Position numbers and translations under genes: made by a program. A stretch of DNA of 64,000 bases from Pontibacter silvestris. GTDB lineage: Bacteria; Bacteroidota; Bacteroidia; Cytophagales; Hymenobacteraceae. Under the pieces are notes generated by a model, which had not been told where the DNA came from, ran no database searches, and saw only the letters and a program-made list of their open reading frames with translations. Shown here in pieces: positions 8,112 to 17,246 of the stretch (position 1 is the stretch's first letter; the number at the start of each line of letters is the position of its first letter). Location of the stretch: NCBI RefSeq assembly GCF_020907275.1, contig NZ_JAJJWI010000020.1, forward strand, positions 1-64,000, given 5' to 3'.

Positions 8112-9863
8112 ATGATAAACTTCTCTCATTCAGGAAAGCATTCTCTTGCACATAATACAAGAATATGGCTTTTATTGCTGGCCTTATTGCCGCTACTGTT
8201 AAGCAACTGTAGTACCTCAGGTAGCAAAACCTCAGCACCATCTGCCAGAGGCCTTACCGCCGAAAAAGCAATGGTCGTATCAGCACATCCGGATGCTTCC
8301 CGCATAAGCATGGAAGTCCTTAAAAAAGGAGGAAACGCTTATGATGCCGCCATTGCCACACAGTTTGCCTTAGCTGTAACACATCCTGCGGCTGGTAATA
8401 TTGGCGGCGGCGGCTTTATGGTTTATCGCCATCATTCCGGAGAAACCGGGGCACTCGACTACCGTGAAATGGCTCCTGCATCTGCCACAGAAACTATGTA
8501 TCAGGATTCGGCAGGCAATGTAATCGAAGGATTAAGTACCGCAGGGCATTTAGCTGTTGGCGTACCAGGCTCTGTAGATGGCATGGTAAAGATACATCAG
8601 AAATTAGGCTCCCTGCCTTTCGCAGAGTTAGTGCAACCTGCTATTGACTTGGCCAAACGTGGGGTAGTGCTTACCGAAAAAGAAGCAAATGGTTTAAACA
8701 GCGCCAGAGAGAGGTTTATAGAGAATAATAAGCACCTGCCTTACTTAGTTCGACAAGAGCCCTGGCAGACAGGCGATACGCTGCGCCACCCAGACCTTGC
8801 CCGCACCCTGGAACGCATCCGAGACAAAGGCCGTGAAGGATTTTATGCCGGGGAAACAGCTGATCTGTTCGTAAAGGAAATGCAGAAAGGTGGCGGTATT
8901 ATCACTCATAAAGACTTAAGAAATTACAATTCTGTTTGGCGACAGCCAGTAAAGGGCAAGTACAAAGACTACACAATTATCTCTATGTCGCCTCCTTCCA
9001 GTGGTGGAGTGGCCTTGCTACAACTCTTAAACATGGTAGAACCTTATGACCTGAAAGAGTATGGCTGGCAAAGCACGAAAACTGTTCAAGTATTAACCGA
9101 GGCTGAGCGCCGCGTGTACGCAGACCGTGCCACATATTTAGGCGATCCTGACTTTGTGAAGGTGCCTGTAGAACAGTTGCTAGACCCAACTTATCTGAAA
9201 GAGAGAATGACTTCTTTTACTTTTGATAAAGCAACACCATCTGCAACAATTAAAGCAGGCGATTTGCTCGTCTATGAATCAGACCAGACAACGCACTTTA
9301 GCATAATAGACCAATTTGGCAATGCTGTATCTATTACCACCACCCTTAATGGCAGTTATGGCTCAAAGGTAATGGTAGAGGGTGCAGGGTTTCTGCTTAA
9401 CAACGAGATGGATGACTTTAGTATAAAGCCGGGCGTTCCGAATATGTTTGGCCTGATAGGAGGCAAAGCCAACGCTGTTGAGCCAGGCAAACGCATGCTT
9501 AGCTCTATGACGCCTACCATTTTAGAGAAAGATGGTAAACTGTATATGGTAGTTGGCACCCCTGGCGGCTCTACTATTATCACCTCTGTGTTCCAGGTAA
9601 TACTAAACGTAACAGAGCATGATATGAGCATGCAGGAAGCCGTAGCAGCTCCACGATTCCATCACCAGTGGTTACCGGATGAAATTCAATACGACCCTAA
9701 TGCCATATCATCTGCCGAAGTAAAAAATGAGCTACAGCAGAAAGGATACAAGTTACAGGAACGAGGACCTTTTGGCCGTGTAGATGCCATTCTGGTTTTA
9801 CCGGATGGTAAGTTGGAAGGCGGAGCAGACCCGCGTGGCGATGATGCTGCTGCTGGCTTTTAA
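8112..9863 (+). CDS. ggt: Gamma-glutamyltranspeptidase (glutathione hydrolase)
   Basis: 583 residues from ATG 8112; a TTG start at 8070 lies inside the preceding terminator and is rejected. A hydrophobic export segment (about residues 18-33) ends near Cys34 in SNC, an imperfect lipobox. The large-subunit segment includes AVTHPAAGNIGGGGFMV. The autoprocessing site is Thr393 in DQTTHFS, the N-terminal nucleophile of the small subunit. GGSTIITSVFQ and the C-terminal RGDDAAAG are also typical of the family. The periplasmic enzyme transfers or hydrolyses gamma-glutamyl groups, including glutathione-like thiols. No partner gene is adjacent. Confidence 0.94.
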   Translation: MINFSHSGKHSLAHNTRIWLLLLALLPLLLSNCSTSGSKTSAPSARGLTAEKAMVVSAHPDASRISMEVLKKGGNAYDAAIATQFALAVTHPAAGNIGGGGFMVYRHHSGETGALDYREMAPASATETMYQDSAGNVIEGLSTAGHLAVGVPGSVDGMVKIHQKLGSLPFAELVQPAIDLAKRGVVLTEKEANGLNSARERFIENNKHLPYLVRQEPWQTGDTLRHPDLARTLERIRDKGREGFYAGETADLFVKEMQKGGGIITHKDLRNYNSVWRQPVKGKYKDYTIISMSPPSSGGVALLQLLNMVEPYDLKEYGWQSTKTVQVLTEAERRVYADRATYLGDPDFVKVPVEQLLDPTYLKERMTSFTFDKATPSATIKAGDLLVYESDQTTHFSIIDQFGNAVSITTTLNGSYGSKVMVEGAGFLLNNEMDDFSIKPGVPNMFGLIGGKANAVEPGKRMLSSMTPTILEKDGKLYMVVGTPGGSTIITSVFQVILNVTEHDMSMQEAVAAPRFHHQWLPDEIQYDPNAISSAEVKNELQQKGYKLQERGPFGRVDAILVLPDGKLEGGADPRGDDAAAGF

Positions 9864-10237
9864 TTATCTTTCGATTTGTCAGTTCCCTTTTACAGGTTGC
9901 CTTTCAAGGAACTCTATCACTACTATTAGAATGAATGAGTCAGCTCCTAAATGAATGAAAGGCACATTCGCTGTAGTGCAATTCCTGTTAAGCCACTACA
10001 AAAATATCATTTGCAACTTTTATGACTATAGAGCCTAATTAAAAGTAAAGGATGATGGAGATTCTATATAATTACTATATTTCTTTAGCAAGATATTATA
10101 ATGAGAACGCATAAAATGATTGTTGCTGCCCCAAAACCAGAAGGAAAATGGTCAAACCCACCTTCGCACATAGTGCCAATAACTGTATGTTCACGTTTCC
10201 GAATAGTTGGGCTGCATTACAATCATAGAAATTTCGA
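9864..10237. other. Gene-poor stretch before the hypothetical gene
   Basis: 374 bp with no confident gene. It holds a possible 46-codon ORF (10101-10241) whose TGA overlaps the next ATG, and an isolated GTTGGGC at 10206-10212 that fits the integron core-site consensus GTTRRRY without a recognisable partner arm. Confidence 0.4.
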
Positions 10238-10600
10238 ATGACTCTAGAAGAAAAGGAAAGGCAAAGGTTCATTAACAAAATGGTATCTAATGCAAGAGCC
10301 GTTATTTCCAATCAAGTGGCTATACCTTTAGGAGTTTATAAAATGAATCAAATCATTAGCTGGTTAGAACCTTATAAAAAGACTGATGATGTAGATGTGA
10401 GCATCTTTCGAGACTATGATTTAAATGTTGATGATTTACCTGTTGGAACAGAAAGGCTCCAATGGAATATTGAAAAACTCATTGAATTTGAGAAAGAGTT
10501 TGACGAAACCAACAGGAAATTTAAAGCTGATATTCTTAGGAAGTGTAGAGAACTAATTAATACTTATGCTTCCAATAACTCCGAAGAAAAAGAAGAATAA
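10238..10600 (+). CDS. Hypothetical protein (possibly DUF2489-like)
   Basis: 120 residues, soluble, highly charged and mostly helical by composition, ending in a Glu/Lys tail. The N-terminal pattern (NARAVISNQVAIPLGVYKMN) recalls small DUF2489-type proteins often found as orphan or immunity-like genes; this is only a resemblance. No signal peptide or membrane segment. Its stop codon is part of the left arm of the attC-like hairpin at 10599-10660, the arrangement seen in integron gene cassettes, so the gene may be a captured cassette. Confidence 0.6.
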   Translation: MTLEEKERQRFINKMVSNARAVISNQVAIPLGVYKMNQIISWLEPYKKTDDVDVSIFRDYDLNVDDLPVGTERLQWNIEKLIEFEKEFDETNRKFKADILRKCRELINTYASNNSEEKEE

Positions 10601-10660
10601 CGTCCTGTGTATATCTTATGCTCCGGCTGATGGCCTCGCACATGGTGTACACGGGACGTT
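10599..10660 (+). repeat. attC-like imperfect hairpin
   Basis: Outer arms of 13 nt (10599-10611 and 10648-10660) pair with one G-T wobble. The inner 36 nt continue as an imperfect stem with mismatches closing on a short GGC/GCC tip. The right arm ends in GTTAAGC (10658-10664), which fits the integron core site GTTRRRY; the left arm begins at AAC next to the gene's stop codon. Length and architecture fit an attC recombination site. There is no T-run, so an ordinary terminator is less likely. No integrase gene is in the window. Confidence 0.5.
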
Positions 10661-10686
10661 AAGCCAAAGTGAAATAAACGGTCCTT

Positions 10687-11073
10687 TTACTTTTGTTTAG
10701 CTATGAAGCCAGCTACGTAAACACCAAGTGCTGTAACGCCGGTTACTGTCATCAGGCCAAATACGGTGGCTCTTCGGTTGAGTACCTCTTTGGTAAACTT
10801 CTGCTTTGCCTCCGAACTTGGTGACACTGCCTGTGTTAACATACGTGCTGTCATGCCGGTTAATAAGGTAGTTACACCCACTGCTACATGAGCACTAGTT
10901 CGGTTTCCTGATTTTATACCAAGAGTTAGAAATAAAAGGGAACCTCCTACAGCCGGAGGTATAAGCGCTGTTTTAGGCCTGCTTTCATTCAAAAAATAAC
11001 TTGTTAAGCCTGCTGCTATAAGCGTGGCTGCATGAACATTATTGAAGATATCTGGTCTGTCTGTTATGGCCAT
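10687..11073 (-). CDS. Small multi-pass membrane protein, unknown function
   Basis: 128 residues with about four hydrophobic segments (near residues 13-27, 36-52, 62-82 and 103-124) separated by short loops, some basic. The composition is Ala/Thr/Gly-rich. I do not recognise the family; size and layout recall small inner-membrane proteins such as TMEM14/DUF-type proteins. It converges on the hypothetical gene across the attC-like hairpin. No clear promoter box was found upstream. Confidence 0.7.
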   Translation of the reverse strand: MAITDRPDIFNNVHAATLIAAGLTSYFLNESRPKTALIPPAVGGSLLFLTLGIKSGNRTSAHVAVGVTTLLTGMTARMLTQAVSPSSEAKQKFTKEVLNRRATVFGLMTVTGVTALGVYVAGFIAKQK

Positions 11074-11162
11074 AGTATAAGTTGTTATTTCATTTGTAAT
11101 AATTGTACCTTCAAATGCTCTAAAGGTTTAACGAAACACTCAGAAGCTTTCAGAAAAAATAT
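11074..11162. other. Intergenic spacer
   Basis: Short AT-rich gap between the membrane-protein gene and the pseudogene end; nothing recognised. Confidence 0.4.
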
Positions 11163-11359
11163 TTAAATTTTCTCTAACGCCTTTTCCAGGTCCTTTATCA
11201 GGAATTCAGGATCTTTCAAGCCAACATGCTGCATATTATAGCGCATGTCAGCTACCGCTTTGCAGGCAAAGTTGCTGGTTTGTACAACAGGTGGTGCTAC
11301 AGCATTATAATAGTGTTCCGCTCCTCTCCCAGTTTGTTTATAATGTAAGAAAGCTCCAT
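11163..11359 (-). pseudogene. Remnant of a trans-sulfuration-type PLP enzyme (cystathionine gamma-synthase/lyase family)
   Basis: Read leftward from ATG at 11359, the first frame gives MELSYIINKLGEER, then a one-base loss near 11318 shifts into EHYYNAVAPPVVQTSNFA...VADMR. This is the N-terminus of Bacteroidota Cys/Met-metabolism PLP enzymes. It runs directly into HVGLKDPEFLIKDLEKALEKI, the usual C-terminus of the same family, and a stop. An intact enzyme is roughly 380-400 residues; about 320 residues, including the PLP lysine, are missing. So there is a large internal deletion plus a frameshift. Family identity rests on the two conserved ends; the exact activity cannot be told. Confidence 0.75.
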
Positions 11360-11600
11360 AGATGATATCGAGAGTATAATGTTGTTATATATAGTTGAGA
11401 CTATCTGTTTAACTACCAAACTGCTCCTAAAGTTGAGCTTTACCCGCCTTAACTTCTTAAGAATCAGAACCGAATACACGTTGCCTTACTAGTACTTAAC
11501 CTAGGCTTCCTCTTCTTAAAAGGAAATTTACAACTTGTTGATAATCAATAATTTTAATTCAATAAAAAGATCATTTTTAAAGCCTTTTTTGCAACTGATA

Positions 11601-12653
11601 ATGTCCTCTGAATGTTGTATTTACATGAAAGAGCAAGCAGAAGAAAACGTGTATTCCATCTATCCAGAAGAGCAAAAACAACTGGGCAAAGAGTGGCAAA
11701 AGTCTATTCCGGCACAGGTGTTTCTTAACTACTTTTTTGCAATCAATTACCACATAAAGCAGAACGATAACAATAGCTTAGATCAGCTGGCATTTTTCGG
11801 AGAGGTAAAGCCAGCACTGAGCGAACAGGATGTAGAGGCTGTAAAGAGACTACTGCTCAATTGCTGGAGCACTGAATATGCTTTAAGAGCTACAGCTGAA
11901 TTAGGTGATGAAGCTTATATGCGCAATGCTCTGCACTGGACATTTCCGCAAGCATTTTATACTGTATTTGCTAGTCTACAAGCTTTTTTATATACCAGAG
12001 GAGTAAATTCTAATAACGAAGCACTCATACTGCGTGAAGCAGGTCGCTTGGTGGTAAAGAATGCTTACCCACAAGCCGTAGGTTTTTATGCTGCCGGCCA
12101 TTACGACGATTTTAACATCCGCCGCCTGCCTTTAGCACATTACAAACCAAGTTTGCAGATAGCTGGCAAAGAACTGGAAGCACAGGCACAGATAGGCCAG
12201 TTTTTACGCACAACACGCCGCCAAAAGGCTAAAGTAATTAGGCAACAGGTACAGGCAAACCCTGTCACGGCTATCCGAAGCAGTCGCAATAATGAAGTGT
12301 TGCAAAAATTCGGACCCCAGCACTGGCAACAGATAACCTGGCGCTTAGGCTATACTACTATATTTGATTTGATGGCACGATTGCGTATCTCCTCATCACA
12401 CAGAGAGATAGAACGCTTTGTGCAAGCTGAAATTGATTTTAAGCTGTTCCATGAATCACTGCTGGAAATTGTAAGCTACCTGAACAACACACACGAAAGT
12501 TATGTAGCACAGGCGATGGGTTTACAACAGTATGAGGGATTTGTTAACGCTTTACCGCCGCATTTACAAGGTTCTTTTGTAAAAACAAGGTTAGAAGAGC
12601 AGACCAGGCCTTTACTGCAGGACAACAACTACAGCATGGGAGCAGCAGCATAA
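11601..12653 (+). CDS. Conserved protein of unknown function
   Basis: About 350 residues from ATG 11601; ATG 11625 is an equally good start, and a TTG at 11535 is possible but less likely. The protein is soluble and mostly helical, with no signal peptide, membrane segment or catalytic motif that I recognise. Features include an Ala/Arg-rich segment around the HYDDFNIRRLPLAHYKP stretch. A clear terminator follows. It precedes lysS but has its own terminator, so it is a separate unit. Function unknown. Confidence 0.75.
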   Translation: MSSECCIYMKEQAEENVYSIYPEEQKQLGKEWQKSIPAQVFLNYFFAINYHIKQNDNNSLDQLAFFGEVKPALSEQDVEAVKRLLLNCWSTEYALRATAELGDEAYMRNALHWTFPQAFYTVFASLQAFLYTRGVNSNNEALILREAGRLVVKNAYPQAVGFYAAGHYDDFNIRRLPLAHYKPSLQIAGKELEAQAQIGQFLRTTRRQKAKVIRQQVQANPVTAIRSSRNNEVLQKFGPQHWQQITWRLGYTTIFDLMARLRISSSHREIERFVQAEIDFKLFHESLLEIVSYLNNTHESYVAQAMGLQQYEGFVNALPPHLQGSFVKTRLEEQTRPLLQDNNYSMGAAA

Positions 12654-12676
12654 GTATTCTTTTTTTCCTTTGATTT

Positions 12677-12705
12677 AGCCCTTGCATAATTTACCTGCAA
12701 GGGCT
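12677..12705 (+). terminator. Intrinsic terminator
   Basis: 10-bp perfect stem with a 9-nt loop, followed by TTTTGTTTT. Confidence 0.85.
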
Positions 12706-12874
12706 TTTTGTTTTAATAAGTGAATAATACAAGGTTGATCATTCAGCACAACTCTCGCCCCAAAGTCAGAAGAGAGCCTCCTTATTGCTAGCGTCTTAAA
12801 AATAGCTTTCAAAGCTGCTAACTATTTAGCAATTTTGTAGTTTGATTTAAACTATCACTTATAGTACAGAACGC

Positions 12875-14401
12875 ATGCAACTGAGCGAACAGGAACTACG
12901 CAGACGCCACGAGCGCGAAGAGCTCGAAAAAATGGGCATCAACCCATATCCATCAGAGCTATTTGAAGTTACTGCCACTGCCAAGGAGATAAAGGAAAAT
13001 TTCGATAAGGAAAAGAACAACTATCAGGAAGTAAGCCTTGCTGGCCGCCTGATGAGCCGCCGTGTAATGGGTAAAGCCTCTTTTGCTGAGTTAATGGACA
13101 GCACAGGACGTATCCAGATCTACGTGTCGCGCGACGACATAGCTCCTGACGAAGATAAAACCATGTACAACACCGTGTTCAAGAAAATGCTGGACATCGG
13201 TGACTTTATTGGTATAAAAGGATATGCTTTCGTAACACAAGTAGGCGAAATTTCGGTGCACGTAACAGAACTGAAGTTGTTAACAAAGTCGCTGAAGCCA
13301 TTGCCTATCGTAAAGCGTGAGGTAGATGAAAACGGCGTAGAGCATGTATACGATGCTTTCAACGATCCTGAACTGCGTTACCGCCAGCGCTACGTAGACC
13401 TGGTGGTAAACCCTAATGTGCGCGAAACATTCAAGAAGCGTACGCAACTGGTTAACTCCATGCGCAGCTTCTTGAGCAACAAAGGTTATCTGGAGGTAGA
13501 GACACCGATTCTACAGCCATTATATGGCGGCGCTGCTGCACGTCCTTTTAAAACACACCACAACACCTTAGACATGACGCTGTACCTGCGTATTGCCAAT
13601 GAGCTGTACCTGAAGCGTTTGATAGTAGGTGGTTTCGACGGTGTATTCGAGTTTGCGAAAGACTTCCGTAACGAAGGCATGAGCCGCTTCCATAACCCTG
13701 AGTTTACGCAGGTAGAACTATATGTAGCCTACAAAGATTATAACTGGATGATGGACCTAGTAGAAGCAATGGTAGAGAAAGTTGCTTTAGACTTACATGG
13801 CACTACAGAGGTACAGGTTGGTGAGAACGTTATAAACTTCCAGCGCCCCTGGAAGCGTTTCACTATGTTCGAGGCCATTGAGCATTTCACTAAGATTGAT
13901 ATCTCTGAAATGGATGAGCCGGAACTACGCCAGACAGCGACCAAGCTAGGTATTAATATTGATCCTAAGTTAGGTAAAGGAAAAATTATCGATGAGATCT
14001 TCGGTGAAACCTGTGAGCCATATCTTATTCAGCCTACTTTTATTACAGATTATCCTGTAGAAATGAGCCCGCTGGCCAAAAAGCACCGCAGCAAGCCCGG
14101 ACTGGTAGAGCGTTTTGAAGCGATCTGTAATGGTAAAGAAATCTGTAATGCATTCTCTGAGCTGAATGACCCAATAGATCAGCGTGCACGTTTTGAGGAG
14201 CAGTTGGAGTTAGGCAAGCGTGGAGACACAGAGGCCATGGTGCTGGATGAAGACTTTCTGCGTGCCCTGGAATATGGTATGCCACCAACAGCTGGTTTGG
14301 GTATAGGTATAGACCGCCTGAGCATGATCATGACGAACTCGCATTCTATACAAGATGTGTTGTTCTTCCCTCAAATGAAACCTGAAAAGAAAGAAGAATA
14401 A
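12875..14401 (+). CDS. lysS: Lysyl-tRNA synthetase, class II
   Basis: 508 residues, normal length. Residues about 55-170 are the OB-fold anticodon-binding domain. The class II catalytic core follows with motif 1 around the [15 protein letters not shown] region, motif 2 as [16 protein letters not shown] and motif 3 as GLGIGIDRL near the C-terminus. It charges tRNA-Lys in the cytoplasm. Monocistronic, ending at a strong shared terminator. Nothing unusual apart from the small Glu/Lys C-terminal tail. Confidence 0.97.
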   Translation: MQLSEQELRRRHEREELEKMGINPYPSELFEVTATAKEIKENFDKEKNNYQEVSLAGRLMSRRVMGKASFAELMDSTGRIQIYVSRDDIAPDEDKTMYNTVFKKMLDIGDFIGIKGYAFVTQVGEISVHVTELKLLTKSLKPLPIVKREVDENGVEHVYDAFNDPELRYRQRYVDLVVNPNVRETFKKRTQLVNSMRSFLSNKGYLEVETPILQPLYGGAAARPFKTHHNTLDMTLYLRIANELYLKRLIVGGFDGVFEFAKDFRNEGMSRFHNPEFTQVELYVAYKDYNWMMDLVEAMVEKVALDLHGTTEVQVGENVINFQRPWKRFTMFEAIEHFTKIDISEMDEPELRQTATKLGINIDPKLGKGKIIDEIFGETCEPYLIQPTFITDYPVEMSPLAKKHRSKPGLVERFEAICNGKEICNAFSELNDPIDQRARFEEQLELGKRGDTEAMVLDEDFLRALEYGMPPTAGLGIGIDRLSMIMTNSHSIQDVLFFPQMKPEKKEE

Positions 14402-14421
14402 GATTCATTCAATTCTGATTC

Positions 14422-14470
14422 TATAAACAAGAAGCGCCTGCTATAGTATAACAGGCGCTTCTTGTTTATA
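14422..14470. terminator. Bidirectional terminator between lysS and the YtxH gene
   Basis: 19-bp perfect inverted repeat around an 11-nt loop, between convergent stops at 14401 (+) and 14487 (-). Confidence 0.9.
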
Positions 14471-14486
14471 GAACAAAAGTTAATTA

Positions 14487-15080
14487 CTATTCTATCATAC
14501 CAGGTTGCTTGCCTGATACGCCAGGGCCACCAGTGGCAGGCTTATTTCCTCCTGTTGGTGGAGGTGTTGATGTACCAGTATTTCCAGCACGGCTTCCGCC
14601 TACAGTACCAGTTGTACTAACTGGACCACCTGCAACGCCAGGTTGTTTGCCTGCATCTTCAATCATGGCATCAACTCTTGCATCGTCATGCTTGTTTGTA
14701 TCTGTGTAAGGGCTCTTCTGAACTTTACCTCTTGTTTCTTCACTTTTATTGCCGTCCTTTTTGCCCATTAAGGAATTTGCTTTTTCCATGCCGGCATTAT
14801 ATCCCTTCGTTAGCTGATCAGTAATTTTAGAGGCTGACTCAGTAACTCTTTTACGTACGTCTTTGCCTTTTTCAGGAGCCAGTAATATACCAGCTAATAT
14901 ACCTACACCAGCACCTGCTATTAAACCGGCAGCTAGTTTACCAGCTCCAGATCCATTACTGCTATCGTTTCTTTCTGCTTTGGCAGCACTTGTATCTTTC
15001 TGTCTGATTTGTTTAACAGATGAAGTTGTGTAGTTTCCTTTATCTTCGCCAAGCGATCTGCATTCCAAACGTGTTTTCAT
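14487..15080 (-). CDS. YtxH-domain protein with Gly/Thr/Pro-rich tail
   Basis: 197 residues. After a charged N-terminus (1-47) comes a YtxH segment: a glycine-rich hydrophobic helix (about 48-68, KLAAGLIAGAGVGILAGILLAPEKG) followed by an amphipathic helix. The last 70 residues are Gly/Thr/Pro-rich and probably disordered. YtxH proteins are stress-associated membrane-linked proteins of unknown mechanism. It is the first of three leftward genes with the same AGxxAGxLLAP signature, suggesting duplication. Confidence 0.8.
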   Translation of the reverse strand: MKTRLECRSLGEDKGNYTTSSVKQIRQKDTSAAKAERNDSSNGSGAGKLAAGLIAGAGVGILAGILLAPEKGKDVRKRVTESASKITDQLTKGYNAGMEKANSLMGKKDGNKSEETRGKVQKSPYTDTNKHDDARVDAMIEDAGKQPGVAGGPVSTTGTVGGSRAGNTGTSTPPPTGGNKPATGGPGVSGKQPGMIE

Positions 15081-15319
15081 AGTTTTATTTTATTTATTAT
15101 TGTAGGGCCCTTTTATTGGGTACTAACAATATAAACGAAAGTATCCGCTGAAGGTTAAGCTTATGTAAAGTAAAAGCGCCTGTTCCAATATATGAAACAA
15201 GCGCCCTAATCAATTTGAATAAAATATCTTACATAACAAGCCTTCTTATTACGCAACATCAGTGAGTCATAAAGAAGATAGTTTACCTAAGTCTCACTTA
15301 AATATTAAAGTTCATAAAC

Positions 15320-15619
15320 TTAAGCGTTATCGCCTGAAGCCGAAGTATCCGATGATTTTCCTGTTTTTTCTTTAACAGCATCTGTTGCTTCTTTCGCTGC
15401 ACTGCTCATTTTGCTCATGGCTTCGTTGCTTCTGGTTTTGATTTCATCCAGACCAACCTGTAAGTTTTTCTCCAGGTCTTTGCTAACCTTATTTGCCCAG
15501 CTTTTAACGCTTGTACGAGTAACTTCACCTGTATCAGGCGCCATTAAAAGTCCTGCAACAACGCCGGCACTGGCACCAGCCAAAAGAGCTAGCAATATCT
15601 TTCCGCTATTGTCTTTCAT
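15320..15619 (-). CDS. YtxH-domain protein
   Basis: 99 residues, the minimal YtxH form: hydrophobic glycine-rich helix at about residues 6-28 (LLALLAGASAGVVAGLLMAPDTG) followed by a long Lys/Ser/Glu amphipathic helix and a Ser/Asp-rich tail. It is the middle of three paralogues on this strand; gaps of about 200-240 bp on each side suggest separate promoters rather than one tight operon. Role unknown; the family is linked to general stress. Confidence 0.85.
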   Translation of the reverse strand: MKDNSGKILLALLAGASAGVVAGLLMAPDTGEVTRTSVKSWANKVSKDLEKNLQVGLDEIKTRSNEAMSKMSSAAKEATDAVKEKTGKSSDTSASGDNA

Positions 15620-15827
15620 AGTATTTAGTTATAAATGGTTAAGATTAAATTCTTCAGTTAATATACTACTATTATGTAATATAGTAATTTTCTAACGTGA
15701 ACTATAGCATTAAGTTATACCTATACTAAAGAATTCTATTATACAGCGTTTAAAGCTTAAAAATTAGCTTACTGGCTTGCATTAAGACTATATAGTACAA
15801 GTTGGCTTAGCGGATATACAGCTCTGT

Positions 15828-16220
15828 TTATTTACCGGAAATAAGATGCATAATTTCATCCTTGGTTTTGCCGAGTCTGCGTTGCAGGCGCCCCAGCAGT
15901 TCCTGCTCTCCTCCTTCCTGATATTCCAGGTCCTCTTCAGTCAGTTCATCATAGTTCTGTCTTAGCTGTCCTTTTACATCCTCCCATGAGCCATGCATTA
16001 CCAGTTGGTCGTCTTCCTCGCTGTTGCCTTCTCCAGACTTCAGGCTCTCTGTCCAGCGTTTTACTATATTATTAAGGTCGTCACCTGTTTTTGTGAGCGT
16101 ACGCTTCACTGTATCTAGTGTACCTTTGCCACTGTCTGGGGCCAATAACATACCGGCAGCAACACCTGCTCCTATACCAGCTAAAGTAGCCAGTAAAATT
16201 TTCCCATTATCTTTATTCAT
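15828..16220 (-). CDS. YtxH-CsbD fusion stress protein
   Basis: 130 residues from ATG 16220 (a TTG start at 16226 is less likely). Residues 1-60 are a YtxH module beginning NKDNGKILLATLAG, nearly the same opening as the neighbouring paralogue. Residues about 75-130 resemble the CsbD stress-protein domain (SWEDVKGQLRQNYDELTEED, then an LLGRLQRRLGKTKDEI helix). CsbD is usually a separate small general-stress protein; here it sits on a membrane-associated YtxH head. Function unknown. Confidence 0.8.
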   Translation of the reverse strand: MNKDNGKILLATLAGIGAGVAAGMLLAPDSGKGTLDTVKRTLTKTGDDLNNIVKRWTESLKSGEGNSEEDDQLVMHGSWEDVKGQLRQNYDELTEEDLEYQEGGEQELLGRLQRRLGKTKDEIMHLISGK

Positions 16221-16400
16221 AGTCAACAGTTGTATTAAGTTTTTAAATGCAGTGGGCGTTTATATAGTAAATAATAAAAGTATACACTGCACGTTAATAT
16301 TTCTATTTTTACGCTTCAAACTACATACGGCTACACTACTTACTTAGTTTATCTGCTATTTAGCATGTATAAAAGCCCAAACCCTTTATACTATAGACTT

Positions 16401-16634
16401 ATGAAAAAGACGTTGGTTATTTTCTCTACCTTGTTGTTTGGCATTTCATCTTCCTGCAAAACCTCAGAAAGTACCGTTTGCATTGACCCTGATAAAGTAA
16501 ACCCCGATACCATCTGTACAATGCAGTATGCCCCTGTATGTGGCTGCGATGGCAAAACCTACAGTAATGCCTGTGAAGCCGAAAAGGCAGGTGTTACGTC
16601 TTACACCAAAGGTGAGTGCAGTTCCAGCAATTAA
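16401..16634 (+). CDS. Kazal-type inhibitor-like lipoprotein
   Basis: 77 residues from ATG 16401; the open frame reaches 16365 but only the later start gives a signal peptide (MKKTLVIFSTLLFG) with a lipobox-like SSSC. Residues about 38-73 form a Kazal domain with the YAPVCGCDGKTYSNAC signature and the expected Cys spacing, disulfide-stabilised in the periplasm or at the surface. Kazal domains inhibit serine proteases; inhibition here is inferred, not shown. The cupin gene starts 20 bp after its stop. Confidence 0.88.
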   Translation: MKKTLVIFSTLLFGISSSCKTSESTVCIDPDKVNPDTICTMQYAPVCGCDGKTYSNACEAEKAGVTSYTKGECSSSN

Positions 16635-16654
16635 ACATGTAAAAACAGCTACAC

Positions 16655-17026
16655 ATGAGCGATAAGAAATATTTTAAACAAACGAAGCCCTTTGTAGTAC
16701 CGACTACCGATGGCAAGCTGATTGAAGAACATTTTGGGAAAGCGTCTACAGAAACTTCAGCTTTCAGTGTTGCCCACATGGTTGCCCCACCCCATTGGAA
16801 CGAACCCCATCAGACACCGGACTTTGACGAAATAACCATTGTGCTACGCGGTAAAAAGCTGATTGAGATAGATGGTGAAGCGGTAGAAGTAAGTGCAGGA
16901 GAATCTATATTAGTTAAAGCAGGCACCCGCATTCGCTACGCAAACCCTTATGACGAAGAAACAGAATACTGGTCCATCTGCATTCCGGCATTCGATATCA
17001 ACGCTGTACACCGGGAAGAAGGGTAA
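16655..17026 (+). CDS. Cupin-domain protein
   Basis: 123 residues, a single small beta-barrel. Cupin motif 1 is degenerate (PHWNEPHQTPDFDEITIVLRG) and motif 2 is weak (GESILVKAGTRIRYANP), so a metal site is possible via the His/Glu residues but not certain. No signal peptide, so cytoplasmic. It follows the Kazal gene by 20 bp on the same strand, probably co-transcribed, but no functional link is evident. Substrate unknown. Confidence 0.85.
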   Translation: MSDKKYFKQTKPFVVPTTDGKLIEEHFGKASTETSAFSVAHMVAPPHWNEPHQTPDFDEITIVLRGKKLIEIDGEAVEVSAGESILVKAGTRIRYANPYDEETEYWSICIPAFDINAVHREEG

Positions 17027-17246
17027 GTTCCTACTCTGGTAAGCCTGACCTCCTTGGATAACAGAGATATTTACATTATCACCTTAGAAAATCTCATGCT
17101 CTCATTTTCAGGGTATGAGATTCCCTATTTTATATAAGCCTTACGCTTTGTCACTATCTCTCCTTTTGTAGTTCCAGAAGTTGATTTGGTGTTTGGCAAA
17201 AAAATCAGTTATTTATACACTTCATCATACCTACTAACCTAACTTA

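Noticed and set aside
10101..10241. 46-codon ORF upstream of the hypothetical gene with an ATGA overlap
   Set aside because: Too short and without recognisable motif or ribosome site; the overlap could be chance. Kept only as context for the attC-like finding.
11297..11479. 60-codon minus-strand ORF
   Set aside because: Only its last third is meaningful, as the frameshifted N-terminus of the PLP-enzyme pseudogene; the rest is not protein-like.
17090..17122. Weak inverted repeat between the cupin and M28 genes
   Set aside because: 8-bp arms with a 17-nt loop and a poor T-run; not convincing as a terminator.
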